From: Plotosus lineatus
Lineage: Eukaryota; Chordata; Actinopteri; Siluriformes; Plotosidae
NCBI GenBank assembly: GCA_024760905.1
Contig: CM045733.1
Coordinates: 30,106,001 to 30,170,000, forward strand
Direction of reading: 5' to 3'
Length of the DNA stretch: 64,000 nucleotides
The translations under genes were made by a program, and so were the position numbers. Every line of letters begins with the position of its first letter. Within the stretch, counting starts at the first letter, position 1. The notes beneath the pieces were generated by a model. That model was given only the letters and a program-made list of their open reading frames with translations, was not told the origin of the DNA and made no database searches. Below are positions 1 through 12,069 of this stretch, in pieces.

Positions 1-319
1 ATCCGCATGACCTCATTGAATTCTTTCTTGGTCGTCGGGGAGACACTGCTGCATAAGTTAGACCAGGGGTCACAAACCTTTGCATTGCAAAGAGTCATTT
101 GGCTCATTTCCCACCCAAATTAAGACCTATTGTAAGCCACAACACTTATTTGACCTCTAAATTGACATTACATGCCGTATATAGTTTCCCTAAACTAATG
201 CTTTATATATGATAACTACAGTGTGTTATTTTTTTAAATGAATAAATGATGAACAGAAAATGACTGACTTTGATTTTCTATTTTTAACAACTGAAAACAC
301 CAGCTTCCTTTGACCTTTC

Positions 320-664
320 ATTCATTCATTCATTTTCTGTAACCTCTGAATCCTAATTAGGGTTGCAGGAAAGCTGGTGCCCATCCCAGCCAACTCCAGG
401 CAAGGTCAGGGTACACCCTGGAAAGCTTGCCAGGCCATTGCAGGACAGAAACACCTTGATGGTGAATCCGCCGACTCTTGTTGAAAATCAAGAATGGTTC
501 TATTACAAGCCTCACATCATAGACAGTGAGAGACATGTCCAGCCTTTGAAAACCCAGTTAGCTGCACTGGGGGAACAGTGACAACCTTGTGGAGAGTGGG
601 ACTTGAACCCCCAACCTTAGGATCAGTGATCCAGCACCTTTTACCACCAAGCTACCCCTGTCCC
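320..664 (-). mobile_element. tRNA-derived SINE, tail type B
   Basis: Reverse copy of the main SINE: the tRNA-like head (GTGG-type A box and GGTTCAAGTCC B box on the minus strand) at 590-664, central body, and the tail ending CTAATTAGGATTCAG...TGAATGAATG at 320-360. Confidence 0.8.
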
Positions 665-1451
665 AGCTTTTTTTCATTAAATCCTAATTTAATCATGATT
701 TTTCATTTATTTTTGTTTGTTTGTTATTTCTTTTATCCACAACTAGATTACTATAATTGAAGATGAAGATGATTACAACCTTTATTTCACTTACATTTCA
801 CCCTTGTTTAGCCAAATATTTTATTCCCAAGTTTTAGATGAACACCACTTTAATATAGCATAACATTTTCATGAAAACGGAATAATAAAAACTGACACAT
901 TATCGCTCACCAGTAATAAATGTCAAAATGAATGGGGCGACTAAAAAGAAAATAAATGCTGAAACTAAACAATGTATTTGCAGTTTTCTGAATCAATGAG
1001 TCACCTTTAAGGCTCCTAGAAAGCCTTGTTTTGTATAGGAATTTGCTTGCACTAAAGCTTAAAAAATTAGATCGCGTTAACCTGTCATGAACTCTAAACA
1101 CCTTAGATGACGCATGAAACACATCTTAGATAATTGCAGCATGCACTCACTAGAGTGAAATATCTGCAAAGGTAGAAATCCCTCTGTGGGGCTCCACATG
1201 TGCATAATTTCTCCATAACTTACAGTGGGACCTTCTTAGCTATTTCCAGCAATATCCACAATTTGAATATAGCATTGGGTACATTAAGTGCCATTTTGAC
1301 GTAGAACTACTTTGGGTTTTTGAAGATTTGTGACCTAGAAGTACATCATTACAATAACACCCTTTGGCTTCCTGTGTACAAATATAACCAACTGGCATTA
1401 AAGAAGACATTTTATGATAAAAAAGTAATTCGCTAATATGCTATACTAAGC
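665..1451. other. No recognisable feature
   Basis: AT-rich intergenic sequence; no gene, RNA or clear repeat seen. Confidence 0.4.
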
Positions 1452-3809
1452 TAGCTTTGGCAGGTTTGGTATCAAGGACAGGAACGCAGAAGGACAGATG
1501 TTGGTAGATTTTGCAAAAAAGGATGGAAATAGCTGTTGTAAATACTTTCTTCCAGCATAGGGTGACTTATAAAAGCGAAGGTAGGAGCACACATGTAGAC
1601 TACATCTTTTGCAGGCGATGTAATTTGAAGGAAGTCAGTGACTGCAAAGTGGTAGTGGGTGACAGTGTTGCCAAACAGCATAGGATGGTGGTGTGCAGGA
1701 TGACGCTGATGGTGCGGAAGGTGAAGAAGGCAAAGGCAGAGCAATAGACAAAGTGGTGGAAGCTGAAAAAGGAAGAGTGTTGTCTTCAAGGAGGAGTTGA
1801 AACAGGCTTTGGGTGGCCAGGAAGTGCTTCCAGATGACTGGACAAAGACCGGAAATGTGATCAGGGAGACAGGTAGGAGAATACTTGGTGTGTCATCTGG
1901 AAGGAGAGTAGATAAGGAGACTAGGCAGTGTAATCAAGAAGTGCAGGAGTGTGAACAAAGAAAGAAGTTAGATAAGAAGAAGTGGACATTGAGAGGATCG
2001 AAGAGAGTACACAGGAGTGCAGGGAGACACAGTGTAAGGTGAAGGTAGCGGTGTCAAAGGCCAAAGAGAGGGCGTATGATGACTTGTATGCTCAGTTGGA
2101 AAGTAAAAAGGGAGAAAATGATTTATACAGGTTGGCACAGCAGAGAAATAGACATGGGAAGGATGTACAGCAAGTTAGAGTGATTAAGGACAGAGAGGGA
2201 AAGGTATTGACTGATGACAGAAGTGTGCTGGGAAGATGGAAAGAGTACTTTGAAGAGCTGATGAATGAGGAAAATGAGAGAGAAAAAAGAGTAGAAGAGG
2301 TGACCATCGAGGATCAGGAAGTAGCAAAGATTAGTAAGGGTGAAGTGAGGAGGGAATTGAAAAGGATGAAGAGTGGAAAGGCAGTTGGTCCTGATGACAT
2401 ATCGGTGGAGGTATGGAAGTGTGTAGGAGAGGTAGCAGTAGATTTCCTGACAAGAACATTCAACAAGGTCTTAGAGAGTGAGAGGATGCCAGAGGAATGG
2501 AGGACAAGTGTGCTGGTGCCCATTTTTAAGAACAATGGAGATGTGCAGAGTTGTGGCAACTACAGAGGGATAAAGTTGAGGAGCCATACGATGAGGTTAT
2601 GGGAAAGAATAGTGGAAGCAAGACTAAGGGCAGAGGTAAGCATTTGTGAACAACAGTTTGGTTTCATGCCAAGAAAGAGCACCACAGATGCAGTGTTTGC
2701 ATTAAGGATGTTAATTGAGAAGTACAGAGAAGGTCAGAAGGAGCTGCATTGTGCCTTTGTGGATCTGGAGAAAGCATATGACAGGGTGCTGAGAGAGGAA
2801 CTGTGGTATTGCACGAGAAAGTCTGGAGTGGCAGAGAAGTATGTTAGAGTGGTGCAGGACATGTATAGGAGATGTAAGACAGTGGTGAGGTGTGCTGTCG
2901 GTGTGACAGAAGAGTTCAAGGTGGGACTGCATCAAGGGTCAGCTCTGAGCCCCTTCTTGTTTGCTATGGTGATGGACAGGCTGACAGACAAGGTTAGACA
3001 AGATTCCCCATGGACTATGATGTTTGCAGATGACATTGTGATCTGTAGTGAGAGCAGAGAACAAGTGGAGGAAAATCTAGAGAGGTGGAGGTATGCCCTG
3101 GAAAGGAGGGGAATGAAGGTTTGCCACAGTAAGACAGAATACATGTGTATGCTCGTCAAGGACCCAAGAGGAATGGTGAGGTTACAGGGAGCAGAGATGA
3201 GCAAGGTGGAGGATTTTAAGTACTTAGACTCAACAATCCAGGGCAGTGAAGAGTGTGGAAAAGAGGTGAAGAAGCGTGTGCAGGCAGGTTGGAATGGTTG
3301 GAGAAAAGTATCCGGTGTGAAGTGTGATAGGAAGGTATCGGTCGGTAAGAATGAAAGGGAAAGTGTACAAGACGGTATTGAGGCCAGTGATGTTGTATGG
3401 TTTACAAACAGTGACCCTGGGGAAAAGACAGGAGGCAGAGCTGGAGGTAGCAGAGATGAAAATGTTGAGGTTCTCTTTGGGAGTAACGAGATGGATAGGA
3501 TTAGGAATGAGTACATCAGAGGGACAGCACATGTAAGAGGTTTTGGAGGCAAAATCAGAGAGGCTAGATTGAGATGGTTTGGACCTGTACAGAGGAGGGA
3601 TAGTGAGTATATTGGTAGTAGCATGCTGAGGTTGGAACTACCAGGCAGAAGGCCTAGAGGAAGACCAAAGAGACGATTCCTGGATGTGATGAAGGAGTAC
3701 ATGATGGTAGTTGGAGTAAGAGTAGAAGATACAGAGGAACGTGTGAGATGGAGGTGGATGGTTTGCTGTGGGGACCCCTGAAGGGAAAAGCCGAAAGGAA
3801 AAGAAAAAG
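1452..3809 (+). mobile_element. RTE-clade LINE, 5'-truncated
   Basis: Begins inside the endonuclease region (MEIAVVNTFF, VDYI.CRRCNLKEV) and runs through a long reverse-transcriptase frame (1,982-3,781). That frame contains KRMKSGKAVGPDDIS, NYRGIKL, FVDLEKAYDRV, GLHQGSALSPFLFAMVMDR, the catalytic MMFADDIVIC and the C-terminal RRPRGRPKRR. There are frameshifts near 1,747-2,000 and around 3,350. The 3' end is the GCTGTGG..ACCCCTGAAGGG..GCCGAAAGG motif, followed directly by a (TA)n tract. Confidence 0.92.
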
Positions 3810-3885
3810 ATATATATATATATATATATGCAAAATGCAGTAATGATTGAGTAAAAACTTTGATTTTGTACTTTGATATTTATTG

Positions 3886-3938
<53 letters not shown>
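3810..3938. repeat. (TA)n microsatellites
   Basis: Two TA tracts (3,810-3,829 and about 3,887-3,938) separated by unique sequence, between the RTE 3' end and the next SINE. Confidence 0.9.
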
Positions 3939-3940
<2 letters not shown>

Positions 3941-4290
3941 GGGGCAGTGGTGGTCTAGTGGTATAGGGCGCTGGATCGCTGATCCAAAGGTTGGGGGTTC
4001 GAGTCCCACTATCCACAAGGTTGTCACTGTCCCCCCAGTGCAGCTAACTGGGTTATCAAAGGCGGGCCATGTCTCTCACTGTCTATGGGGAGAGGCATGT
4101 AAAAGAACCATTGCTGACTTTCGTAAAGAGTAGGCTGCAAAGCCGTCAGCGTGTTTCTGTCCCTTGCTAAAGGGTTGTGACAGGAAGGGCATCCGACGTA
4201 AAAAAAACCTCTGCCAAATCAAACGTGCGAATCAGATGATTCGCTGTGGCGACTCCCGAGTAAAAGGGAAAAAGCCGAAAGGAAGACAGA
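3941..4290 (+). mobile_element. tRNA-derived SINE, tail type A (full)
   Basis: tRNA-like head GTGGTCTAGTGGTATAGGGC (A box) and GGTTCGAGTCC (B box). The shared body with GTGCAGCTAACTGGGTTATC follows. The tail AGGGCATCCGACGTAAAAAA ... GCTGTGGCGACTCCCG ... GCCGAAAGGAAG matches RTE ends. Confidence 0.9.
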
Positions 4291-4439
4291 CATTATATAC
4301 ATATAATAATTTTATCACTAAATATCACAGTACAAAATTAAAAAGTTTTTACTTAATTACTACATTTTACTACATTAATACTGCATTAATGAGTAAGACT
4401 GTCTATAGAATGTGTTTAAGAAGCATATTTTAGCGCATG

Positions 4440-4592
4440 TAATATGTTCAATAGGGTTTTACTTCCGGTTAATCATTCGCGCATGTAATATGATACATAG
4501 GGTTTTACTTCCGGGTTCAGAACTTGTGGATTATCTTGATTCGTGGGAGGGGCCAGAACCGAACCCCCGTGAATAACGGGGACCTACTGTAT
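4440..4592. mobile_element. Pogo/Tigger-like DNA transposon end
   Basis: Right-hand terminus ending GGGGACCTACTGTATA, of the type seen in pogo/Tigger elements inserted at TA. Contains two near-identical 45-base units around TTTTACTTCCGG (4,452 and 4,502). The other end was not found. Confidence 0.45.
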
Positions 4593-4724
4593 ATACATGT
4601 ATGTATGTATGTATGTATGTATAATAGGACAAATACGGAAAAGAAATGCTGAAATGAGTGTAGTGAACAGGTAACATGTATGGTGTGTACAATGAGTGTC
4701 CAGTGTATGTGGAAATTGTCCAGG

Positions 4725-5610
4725 ATTTCAGCAGTTCAGTAGCCTAATGACTTGTGGATAGAAACTATCCCTGCATTTGCTGGTGTTAAGGCAGACAGAA
4801 GCGTGAATATTGTGTGGCAGTGGTGGCTGGACAACAGCATTACAACTGCTTATGAGGTAGTGCAACAGCCAAACAGAATACTCTTGATGGTGCAAGTGAG
4901 AGGAGTCTCACTAGTTTGTGATCAATACTACATGACTAGCTCAGATCATCACTTATGTTGATCCATGGAAACCTGAAACAACTGACTCACTCTACTTCTG
5001 TCCCCTCAATGTACACAGAGGTGTGCCCTCCACCCTGCAGTCTCCTGTAGTTCCTTATGAGTTCCTTGGTCTTGTTTACATTGAGCAGCAGGTAATTGTC
5101 TCAGCACTATGATGTCACCTCTGCTCTCTTTGGTTGGGGTTTTGAGTCCCACTCTCCACAAGGTTGTCACTGCCCCCAATGCAGCTAACTGGGTTATTAA
5201 AGGCCGGCCATGTCTCTCACTGTCTATGGTGAGAGACATGTAAAAGAACGATTGCTGACTTTTGACAAGAGTAGGCTGCAAAGCCATCAGCATGTTTCTG
5301 CCCTGCGATGGCCTGGTGAGCTGTCCAGGGTGTACTGTGTCCTCACCTGGAGTCAGCTGGGATGGGTGCCAGCCTCCCCGCGACCCTAATTAGAATTAAG
5401 CGGTTACAAAAAATGAACGGATGCGCAGATCCCCGACCTTCATGACAAACCTGAATGGGATTAGGTTGTTGAAAGCAGAGCTGAAGGCAATAAATAGAAT
5501 CCACACATAAGTGTTCTTGTGGTCCAACTGGGGAGGGCAGTATGCAGAGCCTGCACTGTTGTATCATCTGTGGATCTGTTTGCGTTGTAGTCAAATTGAT
5601 AATGCAAGAG
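4725..5610 (-). mobile_element. Degraded L2/CR1-type LINE, interrupted by a SINE
   Basis: On the minus strand 5,460-5,600 reads NANRSTDDTTVQALHTALP, a reverse-transcriptase segment common in fish L2/CR1/Rex1-type LINEs. 4,725-5,127 resembles downstream parts of the same element. The SINE at 5,128-5,420 splits it. Confidence 0.6.
5128..5420 (+). mobile_element. SINE, tail type B, 5'-truncated head
   Basis: Starts within the B-box half of the head (TTGAGTCCCACTCTCC), then the body and the GAGCTGTCCAGGGTGTACTG ... ATTAGAATTAAGCGG tail. Confidence 0.8.
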
Positions 5611-5986
5611 CTGAAATCAAAGTTAGAACAAGATGAAGATAATAATAGATTTTCTAGAAATTATATTGTCTGGGTTGTGGATTTTTGTTGTTGTTGTTGT
5701 TGTTGTTGTTTATTATTATTTGCTTGTGTTTTTGTTTTGTTTTGTTGTTTGTTTGAGGGTTTTTTTTTTTTGGAAATTTGAATACAGACTCATATATGGA
5801 ATAGGATAATTTTTGAGTCAATTTTATTTCAAATCTTTGTTAAAAACACAAGGTTACCACAACAAATTGAAAAGTATTTGTGCATAAATTACACATAAAA
5901 TACACTGCACTCTGCATTCTTACACAATTGGAATCAGCTGATCACTGAACATTCGAAATATGGCTGCTACCTGCATGTATATGGAT

Positions 5987-6235
5987 TTCTTTCTTTCTTT
6001 CGGCTTTTTCCCTTTTTTTCGGGAGTCACCACAGTGAATCATCTGATTCGCACATTTGATTTGGCATAAGTTATTACATCGGATGCCCTTCCTGTCACAA
6101 CCCATTTTTAGCAAGGGACAGAAACACGCTGACGGCTTTGCAGCTACTCTTTACGAAAGTCAGCAATGGTTCTTTTCCATGAACCTCTCACCATAGACAG
6201 TGAGAGACATGGCCCGCCTTTAGCAACACTGGGGA
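5987..6235 (-). mobile_element. SINE, tail type A, 5'-truncated, with 18-base target-site duplication
   Basis: Minus-strand copy from tail to central body; the tRNA-like head is missing. Flanked by perfect direct repeats ACCTGCATGTATATGGAT at 5,969-5,986 and 6,236-6,253. Confidence 0.9.
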
Positions 6236-6897
6236 ACCTGCATGTATATGGATAAATGTTAATATATGAGTATGCAGTCGCTTCTTTGTGTATATGTTCT
6301 GTGCTCCCACCACTCAGGGAATTATTATTATAACAAATCTCAATGAGGTTTGACTCGTGAACTGACAAATGTCTGCATAGATCCTTCACTTTATAAAATG
6401 TGTGCTGAAGTACACCAAGTCATGGTTTGATATGTTCAGTGCTCATGCAAGGTTAAGGTTACCATTTACTTTTCGGGAATTTGCTTGCCAAATTAACTGA
6501 ATACCAACACAAAGGCATGCCTCCCGAGTGACCTGCGTCTGGTGGATTTATTAATCGAATAAAACACAGTTCCTGAAGGTCATGATCATCATCATGCAGC
6601 AGAGCTCTAAAGTAGTATGTTTGTGCCACTCAGTTAAATTTTTTTAATGTGCCTGACACACAAAGTTAAAAGCCATCCAGAAAAGTTTTTTAAAACCTAT
6701 ACTTGGCAACAACACATTGCTGTGTAGCTTTTAACGGTGTATCTTTATAATCACGTTATCTTCTAAAGTTCACAGCATCTGTTGAGAGAATAGCTTAATA
6801 TTATTATTAATAGATTGATTAGTAACCGAAAAACAGAAAGAATATCAGATAAGAGATGATACCATAGAAGGCTAATAAATAATAAATACATAATAAT

Positions 6898-7250
6898 CTA
6901 CTTCTTTTCTTATTGGCTTTTTTCCATTCTCGAGAGTCACCACAGCGAATAATCTGATTCACACATTTGATTTGTCAGAGGTTTTTATGTCAGATGCCCT
7001 CCCTGTCACAACCCTTTTAGCAAGGGACAGAAACATGCTGACGGCTTTGCAGCTACTCTTTACGAAAGTCACAATGGTGCTTTTACATGCCTCTCACCAT
7101 AGACAGTGAGAGATATGGCCCGCCTTTGATAACCCAGTTAGCTACACTGGGGGGACAGTGACAACCCAGTGGGGACTTGAACCCCCAACCATTGGATCAG
7201 CGATCCTGCGCTCTATCCACTAGACCACCACTGCCCGTGATACATGTCCG
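6898..7250 (-). mobile_element. SINE, tail type A (full), with target-site duplication
   Basis: Full minus-strand copy including the head. AATAAATACATAATAAT is repeated at 6,881-6,897 and 7,251-7,267; about 14 extra bases lie between the SINE head and the right repeat. Confidence 0.85.
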
Positions 7251-7494
7251 AATAAATACATAATAATGAATAATAATAATAATACATCGATGAAATCTGT
7301 GAAGATGATCATGTTCTCAAAACACTAAGAAAAGAAAAAAAATGTTGCATTTCAAAATGTTTTTAAGTGTGAATGGTCACAGTCCTTGCATTCAGAGTGT
7401 GAAAGCTTATACAACGCACACTGCATGGTTAGTATTATGCCTGCTTCTGGCCAAATGGCAAGGCCTGGGCTAACGTTAATGTTTACAGAATCTA

Positions 7495-7760
7495 CTCAGA
7501 ATCATCAGAATCAGAATACTTTGTTGATCCTGGAGGAAACTGTAAACCATGTGTAGATGCTGCGCTGCATTTGCAAATCTCCAAGACAGTAAATATTCTG
7601 CAGCGATAAAAAGTACAAAAGGGCAGATACCGAGAAACAATAAAATAAGCACAAGAAAATAAGTTAAATAAAGAAAAAAGAAGTTAAAACTACAGGAAGG
7701 GCAGGAGCAAGTGAAAAGGCTGCACGTCAGTTAATACATGCACTCTCAAAATTAATTAAA
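7495..7760. repeat. Probable teleost interspersed repeat fragment
   Basis: Starts AATCAGAATACTTTGTTGATCC, a phrase frequent in fish retroelement debris; the rest is not classifiable by eye. Confidence 0.35.
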
Positions 7761-7883
7761 TAATAAATAATTCTAACTTGTAAGTTTTATGTGTTGTATT
7801 AATACTGTACTATTGCTTTGAACTTTTCTGTTTTTAAGAAGTTTAGGAGGTATTATTCATAAAAAGCATAATTTTGTTAACTA

Positions 7884-8151
7884 TAGTGGTACCTCATTTT
7901 ACAAAATTAATCCGTTCCAGAGCTTTTTTCGTAACCTGCATTTTTCGTAAGTTGAACCGCATTTTACATGTAAAACGTGTGATTCGTTCCAAGGCTCCCA
8001 ATACTACCCCCTAAACCCTTTAAAAAATATAAAAGCATACCTTTTAAGACCTCCTTCTGCTTCAATATCGGTAGATGATTTAAACCATATTCCTTTGTGA
8101 TATCACTCGAGCCCGTTTCTTCTTCTAACTCGCACCGGAAATCACATGCGC

Positions 8152-8232
<81 letters not shown>

Positions 8233-8750
8233 GGTGAGTGTGTGTGTGTGTGTTTGTGCACGCGCACATGTTGACCATGTCTTCTTAGCAGAGTTATAAT
8301 CTTACAAATGTTTATGGAAGGTTAAAAGCCTGAGTCAAGAAATAAAGCATAAAACAACAGTAACTCTATCCTTTACACGCAAAGCCTTATGGCTGCTGCA
8401 GCTCCATAATAGCCAATGGGAGGGAGCTGCGCCATCCCTCGCAGCCAATGGGAGGCCAGCAGGGCAGGATGTTGGGAGATAGGCAATGGGAGGTAGCTGC
8501 GTCATCCCTTCTCACCAATGGGAGGCCAGTGGGGTGGGCTGTTTGAATGTCATTGATGCGAGAGCAGCGAGAGCATTGTTTGAATGTTTGAATGGCGTGT
8601 TTTAATGTTTGAATGGCGCATTTGAATTTTTAAGATGGCGCTTTCGTAATGTGAACTTGTTTCGTATCCAGAGACAAAAATTTTAGGAAAATGCATTTCG
8701 TAACCTGCATTTTTTGTTTGGTGAGACTTTCGTAAACTGAGGTATAACTG
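7884..8750. mobile_element. Pogo/Tigger-like nonautonomous element, copy 1
   Basis: Terminal inverted repeats AGTGGTACCTCATTTTAC (left) and the reverse of GTAAACTGAGGTATAACTG (right), with TA at both ends. The interior matches the element at 54,478-56,092 in inverse orientation. Contains a long (TG)n tract and no transposase frame. Confidence 0.8.
8157..8253. repeat. (TG)n microsatellite
   Basis: Nearly uninterrupted TG dinucleotides inside the pogo-like element. Confidence 0.95.
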
Positions 8751-9757
8751 TATATGGTTATAAAGTAGAGGTTGTCAGTGTCTGTGTACATTGGAATCAT
8801 TATAATACGATATGATACTGAATATGAGTTTTTTGTGTATGCCTCTGTAGCTTCCTCACATTGGTGTTTTGGACAGGTTTGACATTTAATATTGTGCTTT
8901 TTACCATAACATTTTTAAATAAACAGTTACACAAAAATATTTGTGTGTTGTTACCTATTTACCCATGATTTTTTTTGTGTGTGCTTGCAGAGAGAGGCTG
9001 GGAAAGAAAGCTATGAGCATTCAACTGTCTGTATTATGTAAATAGTTTAGTGCAATAGAAAAGTTCTAAAGTGCGGTACAATACGAAAAGTTCAGTAATC
9101 ACTCAGAGGCTGACAAAGGCACAAATAATCGTCCACGTACATTCACAGCAAGGGTCAATTAAGAGTATCCAGTTGACCTAGTGTGCATGTATTTGGACTG
9201 TGGAAGAAACGGGATTATCTCATGAAACATGCTGTAAATGTGGAGAAAACACACAAAATAAACACACAAAGGTCTCAATCATCACTGATGGTTAAATTTG
9301 TACAGCATTTATTTCCAGGTTTCTTGTCAATGCTGCACTATGTGTACGTGTACTTGTGTATGCGCTGTATAAGCCACTGGATGCTCATAATTCCTCAGGA
9401 TCAGCCAATCAATTGCTCTATATATCAGTATCTGTTTGAGAGTGTAAACAGACAAAAGTGAGAAACAAAGGATTCAAGATTGAAGAGGTGATGGTATTTT
9501 TCTTCAAAAAAAATTATTGGTCTTTTTTAATTTACTGAGAAACTACATGAAGCCTGTACTCTAACTTAGTTGAGAATTTGTTGACAAAGTGAATTCAGAA
9601 ATAGACAGTAGTAATTATCAGGAGGCACTGATGAAGTGCTCTTATTTTATATATATTAATATATATATTTATATAAAATTACATATATATAAAATTAATA
9701 TAATTATTCTCTTATTAATAAAGTGTATTAGTATAATACTATAAATTATACATAATT

Positions 9758-9790
<33 letters not shown>

Positions 9791-10854
9791 TAAGTATAAA
9801 TTTATACTTATTTACATCGGGTTGGAATGCTTGACAATGAAATGTTGCACCTGAACAGAAAAAGATAAATAAACAGAAATGGAAGGATGATGTCATTTTA
9901 TTTAAACTGTACGTTCGCTATTTCAGCAGCCTTCACTTCATAAAGAATTGGCCCAGTGTATGACAGAATTCATTGCCATATTGCCATTGCCATTGCCATT
10001 TCAGTAGACTTCTTGTTCATCATCCACACTGTTAAGTTTGAATTTTTTGTTCATGGCCCTGGGCTCCTTGGGCTTCCCTGCTGGTTATGGTGAGGGTGTG
10101 GAGGCAGTTGAGACACTGAATGGATCAGGAGAGGGGTTTTTGTGAAAAGTTGGGAATGGGATATCTGGATTTTGAGACTTCTTGGGCTGCAGCTGTTTTT
10201 TCATGGAAAGGTATAAGCAGTGGAGATGGAGCCTTGCATATTTTCCTGAATAGCTGCTCCTTCCTGAACTTTTGAGGCATCTTCAAAACTTAGGATAGAG
10301 CTTATCCTACTCTGTGAGATTATAATCAAAGCCATTTCAGCAATGCATGGGGAATGCAGTTCAATAAATATGACAAGCAGTTCCAATTTATATGAGCAAT
10401 AATTTCATTCTATCCACATAGACTTCATGTAATACCAGGTAACTGTAGCTCACAAACAGTTGAACCATTTCTCAAACTGAATTCTACCACATAGTTTCTC
10501 ATTATTACCGAGCGTGTTTGGGACACGGAGTTGAATTGGATCAGAATAATGTTAGTGTAATGGAGAGACTACAGTACCACTCATATTGCAACATGTTCCT
10601 GCTTAAGAAGGGAGTGTGCTAAATTCCAAAGTCTTACACTGTGTCGTTTTAAAAACAATTTTTTCATTGCACATTCATTACACAAACCATTACACTGTGA
10701 GACATTTTACTTTTTACCTCACAGTAGACACATCATCCGAGGGTAAAATTAGGCTTTTTCTTAGTCAACATATCTAAAGATAATTTGACTGGGTCCGTAC
10801 TGTTTACATGTTATATATAACATATTCCAATAGATATGTTTCTTTGAGCAGCAA
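8751..10854. other. No recognisable gene; AT-rich segment
   Basis: Contains an AT palindrome-rich stretch (9,640-9,800). A stretch at 10,040-10,400 has a mildly coding-like composition on the minus strand but several stops and no family I recognise. Confidence 0.3.
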
Positions 10855-11045
10855 TGCTGTGTAGTGCTTAGCATGTCCACGACACAGGATGAATGTCCTG
10901 GGTTCCGATACTGAGCTCAGGAAGGGTGTTTTACTGTGGAATTTGCATATTCTACCCATACTTCCATAAGTTTTCTCTGGGTACCCTAGTGCCTTATACA
11001 ATTCAAATATATGCACATTCAGCTAATTAACTGTTCCAAATTGCC
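10855..11045 (+). mobile_element. SINE family C, partial
   Basis: tRNA-like B box region (GTCCTGGGTTCCGATACTG) followed by the family-specific TGGAATTTGCATATTCT and CCAAATTGCCCCTAAGT phrases. Truncated at its 3' end by the adjacent Tc1 relic. Confidence 0.6.
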
Positions 11046-11972
11046 CCTAAGTATGAGTGCAAATACGCCTGACCTGGGCTACAGAGAAGCAGCACTGGAC
11101 TGTTGCTCAGTGGTCCAAAGTACTTTTTTCGGATGAAAGCAAATTTTGCATGTCATTCGGAAATCAAGGTGCCAGAGTCTGGAGGAAGACTGGGGAGAAA
11201 GGAAATGCCAAAATGCCTGAAGTCCAATGTCAAGTACCCACAGTCAGTGATGGTCTGGGGTGCCATGTCAGCTACTGGTGTTGGTCCACTGTGTTTTATC
11301 AAGGGCGGGGTCAATGCAGCTAGATATCAGGAGATTTTGGAGCACTTCATGCTTCCATCTGCTGAAAAGCTTTTTGGAGATGAAGATTTTCATTTTTCAG
11401 CACGACCTGGCACCTGCTCACAGTGCCAAAACCACTGCTAAATGGTTTACTGACCATGGTATTACTGTGCTCAATTGGCCTGCCAACTCTCCTGACCTGA
11501 AGCCCATAGAGAATCTGTTGGATATTGTGAAGAGAAAGTTGAGCGACACCAGACCCGACACTGTGGATGAGCTTAAGGCCGCTATCGAAGCATCCTGGGC
11601 CTCCGTAACACCTCAGCAGTGCCACAGGCTGATTGCCTCCATGCCATGCCGCATTGAAGCAGTCATTTCTGCAAAAGGATTCCCGACCAAGTATTGAGTG
11701 CATAACTGAACATAATTATTTGAAGCTTGACTTTTTTGTATTAAAAGCACTTTTTTATTGGTCGGATGAAATATGCTAATTTTTTGAGATCGGGATTTTT
11801 GGTTTTTCTTTACTTTTTGCCAAAATTTTCAATATTAAAGCAATAAAAGGCTTGAATTACTTCAGTTGTGTGTATTGAATCTAAAATATATGAAAGTCTA
11901 ATGCTCATCAGTACATTACAGAAAATAATGAACTTTATAACAATATGCTAATTTTTTGAGAAGGACCAGTAT
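11046..11972 (+). pseudogene. Tc1-like transposase relic
   Basis: C-terminal two thirds of a Tc1 transposase spread over three frames: KVLFSDESKF (first Asp), FQHDLAPAHSAKTT (second Asp), NSPDLKPIENLLD (Glu) and the end KGFPTKY. At least two frameshifts. The 3' terminus AATTTTTTGAGAAGGACCAG is present; the 5' terminus is missing. Confidence 0.9.
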
Positions 11973-12069
11973 GTCAACCCAATACCACCAAACACTAAAA
12001 TATGTATTTTGGAAATTTTGTATCTGTATTTCCCCTGGTAGAAAGACTTTCCAATATATTATATGGCAT

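Noticed and set aside
363..760. Short plus-strand frames over the SINE (72 and 60 codons)
   Set aside because: They lie entirely in the SINE; the same shadow peptides recur in every copy of the repeat.
2932..3702. 256-codon minus-strand frame opposite the RTE reverse transcriptase
   Set aside because: Antisense shadow of the LINE; rich in Ser/Leu/Pro as expected from the reverse complement of the coding strand and repeated opposite every RTE copy.
3941..4030. tRNA gene at the SINE head
   Set aside because: A and B boxes are present, but the cloverleaf is incomplete and the unit occurs in many copies always joined to the SINE body.
10201..10386. Possible gene remnant on the minus strand
   Set aside because: Adjacent frames can be stitched together only with several stops, and the product matches nothing known to me.
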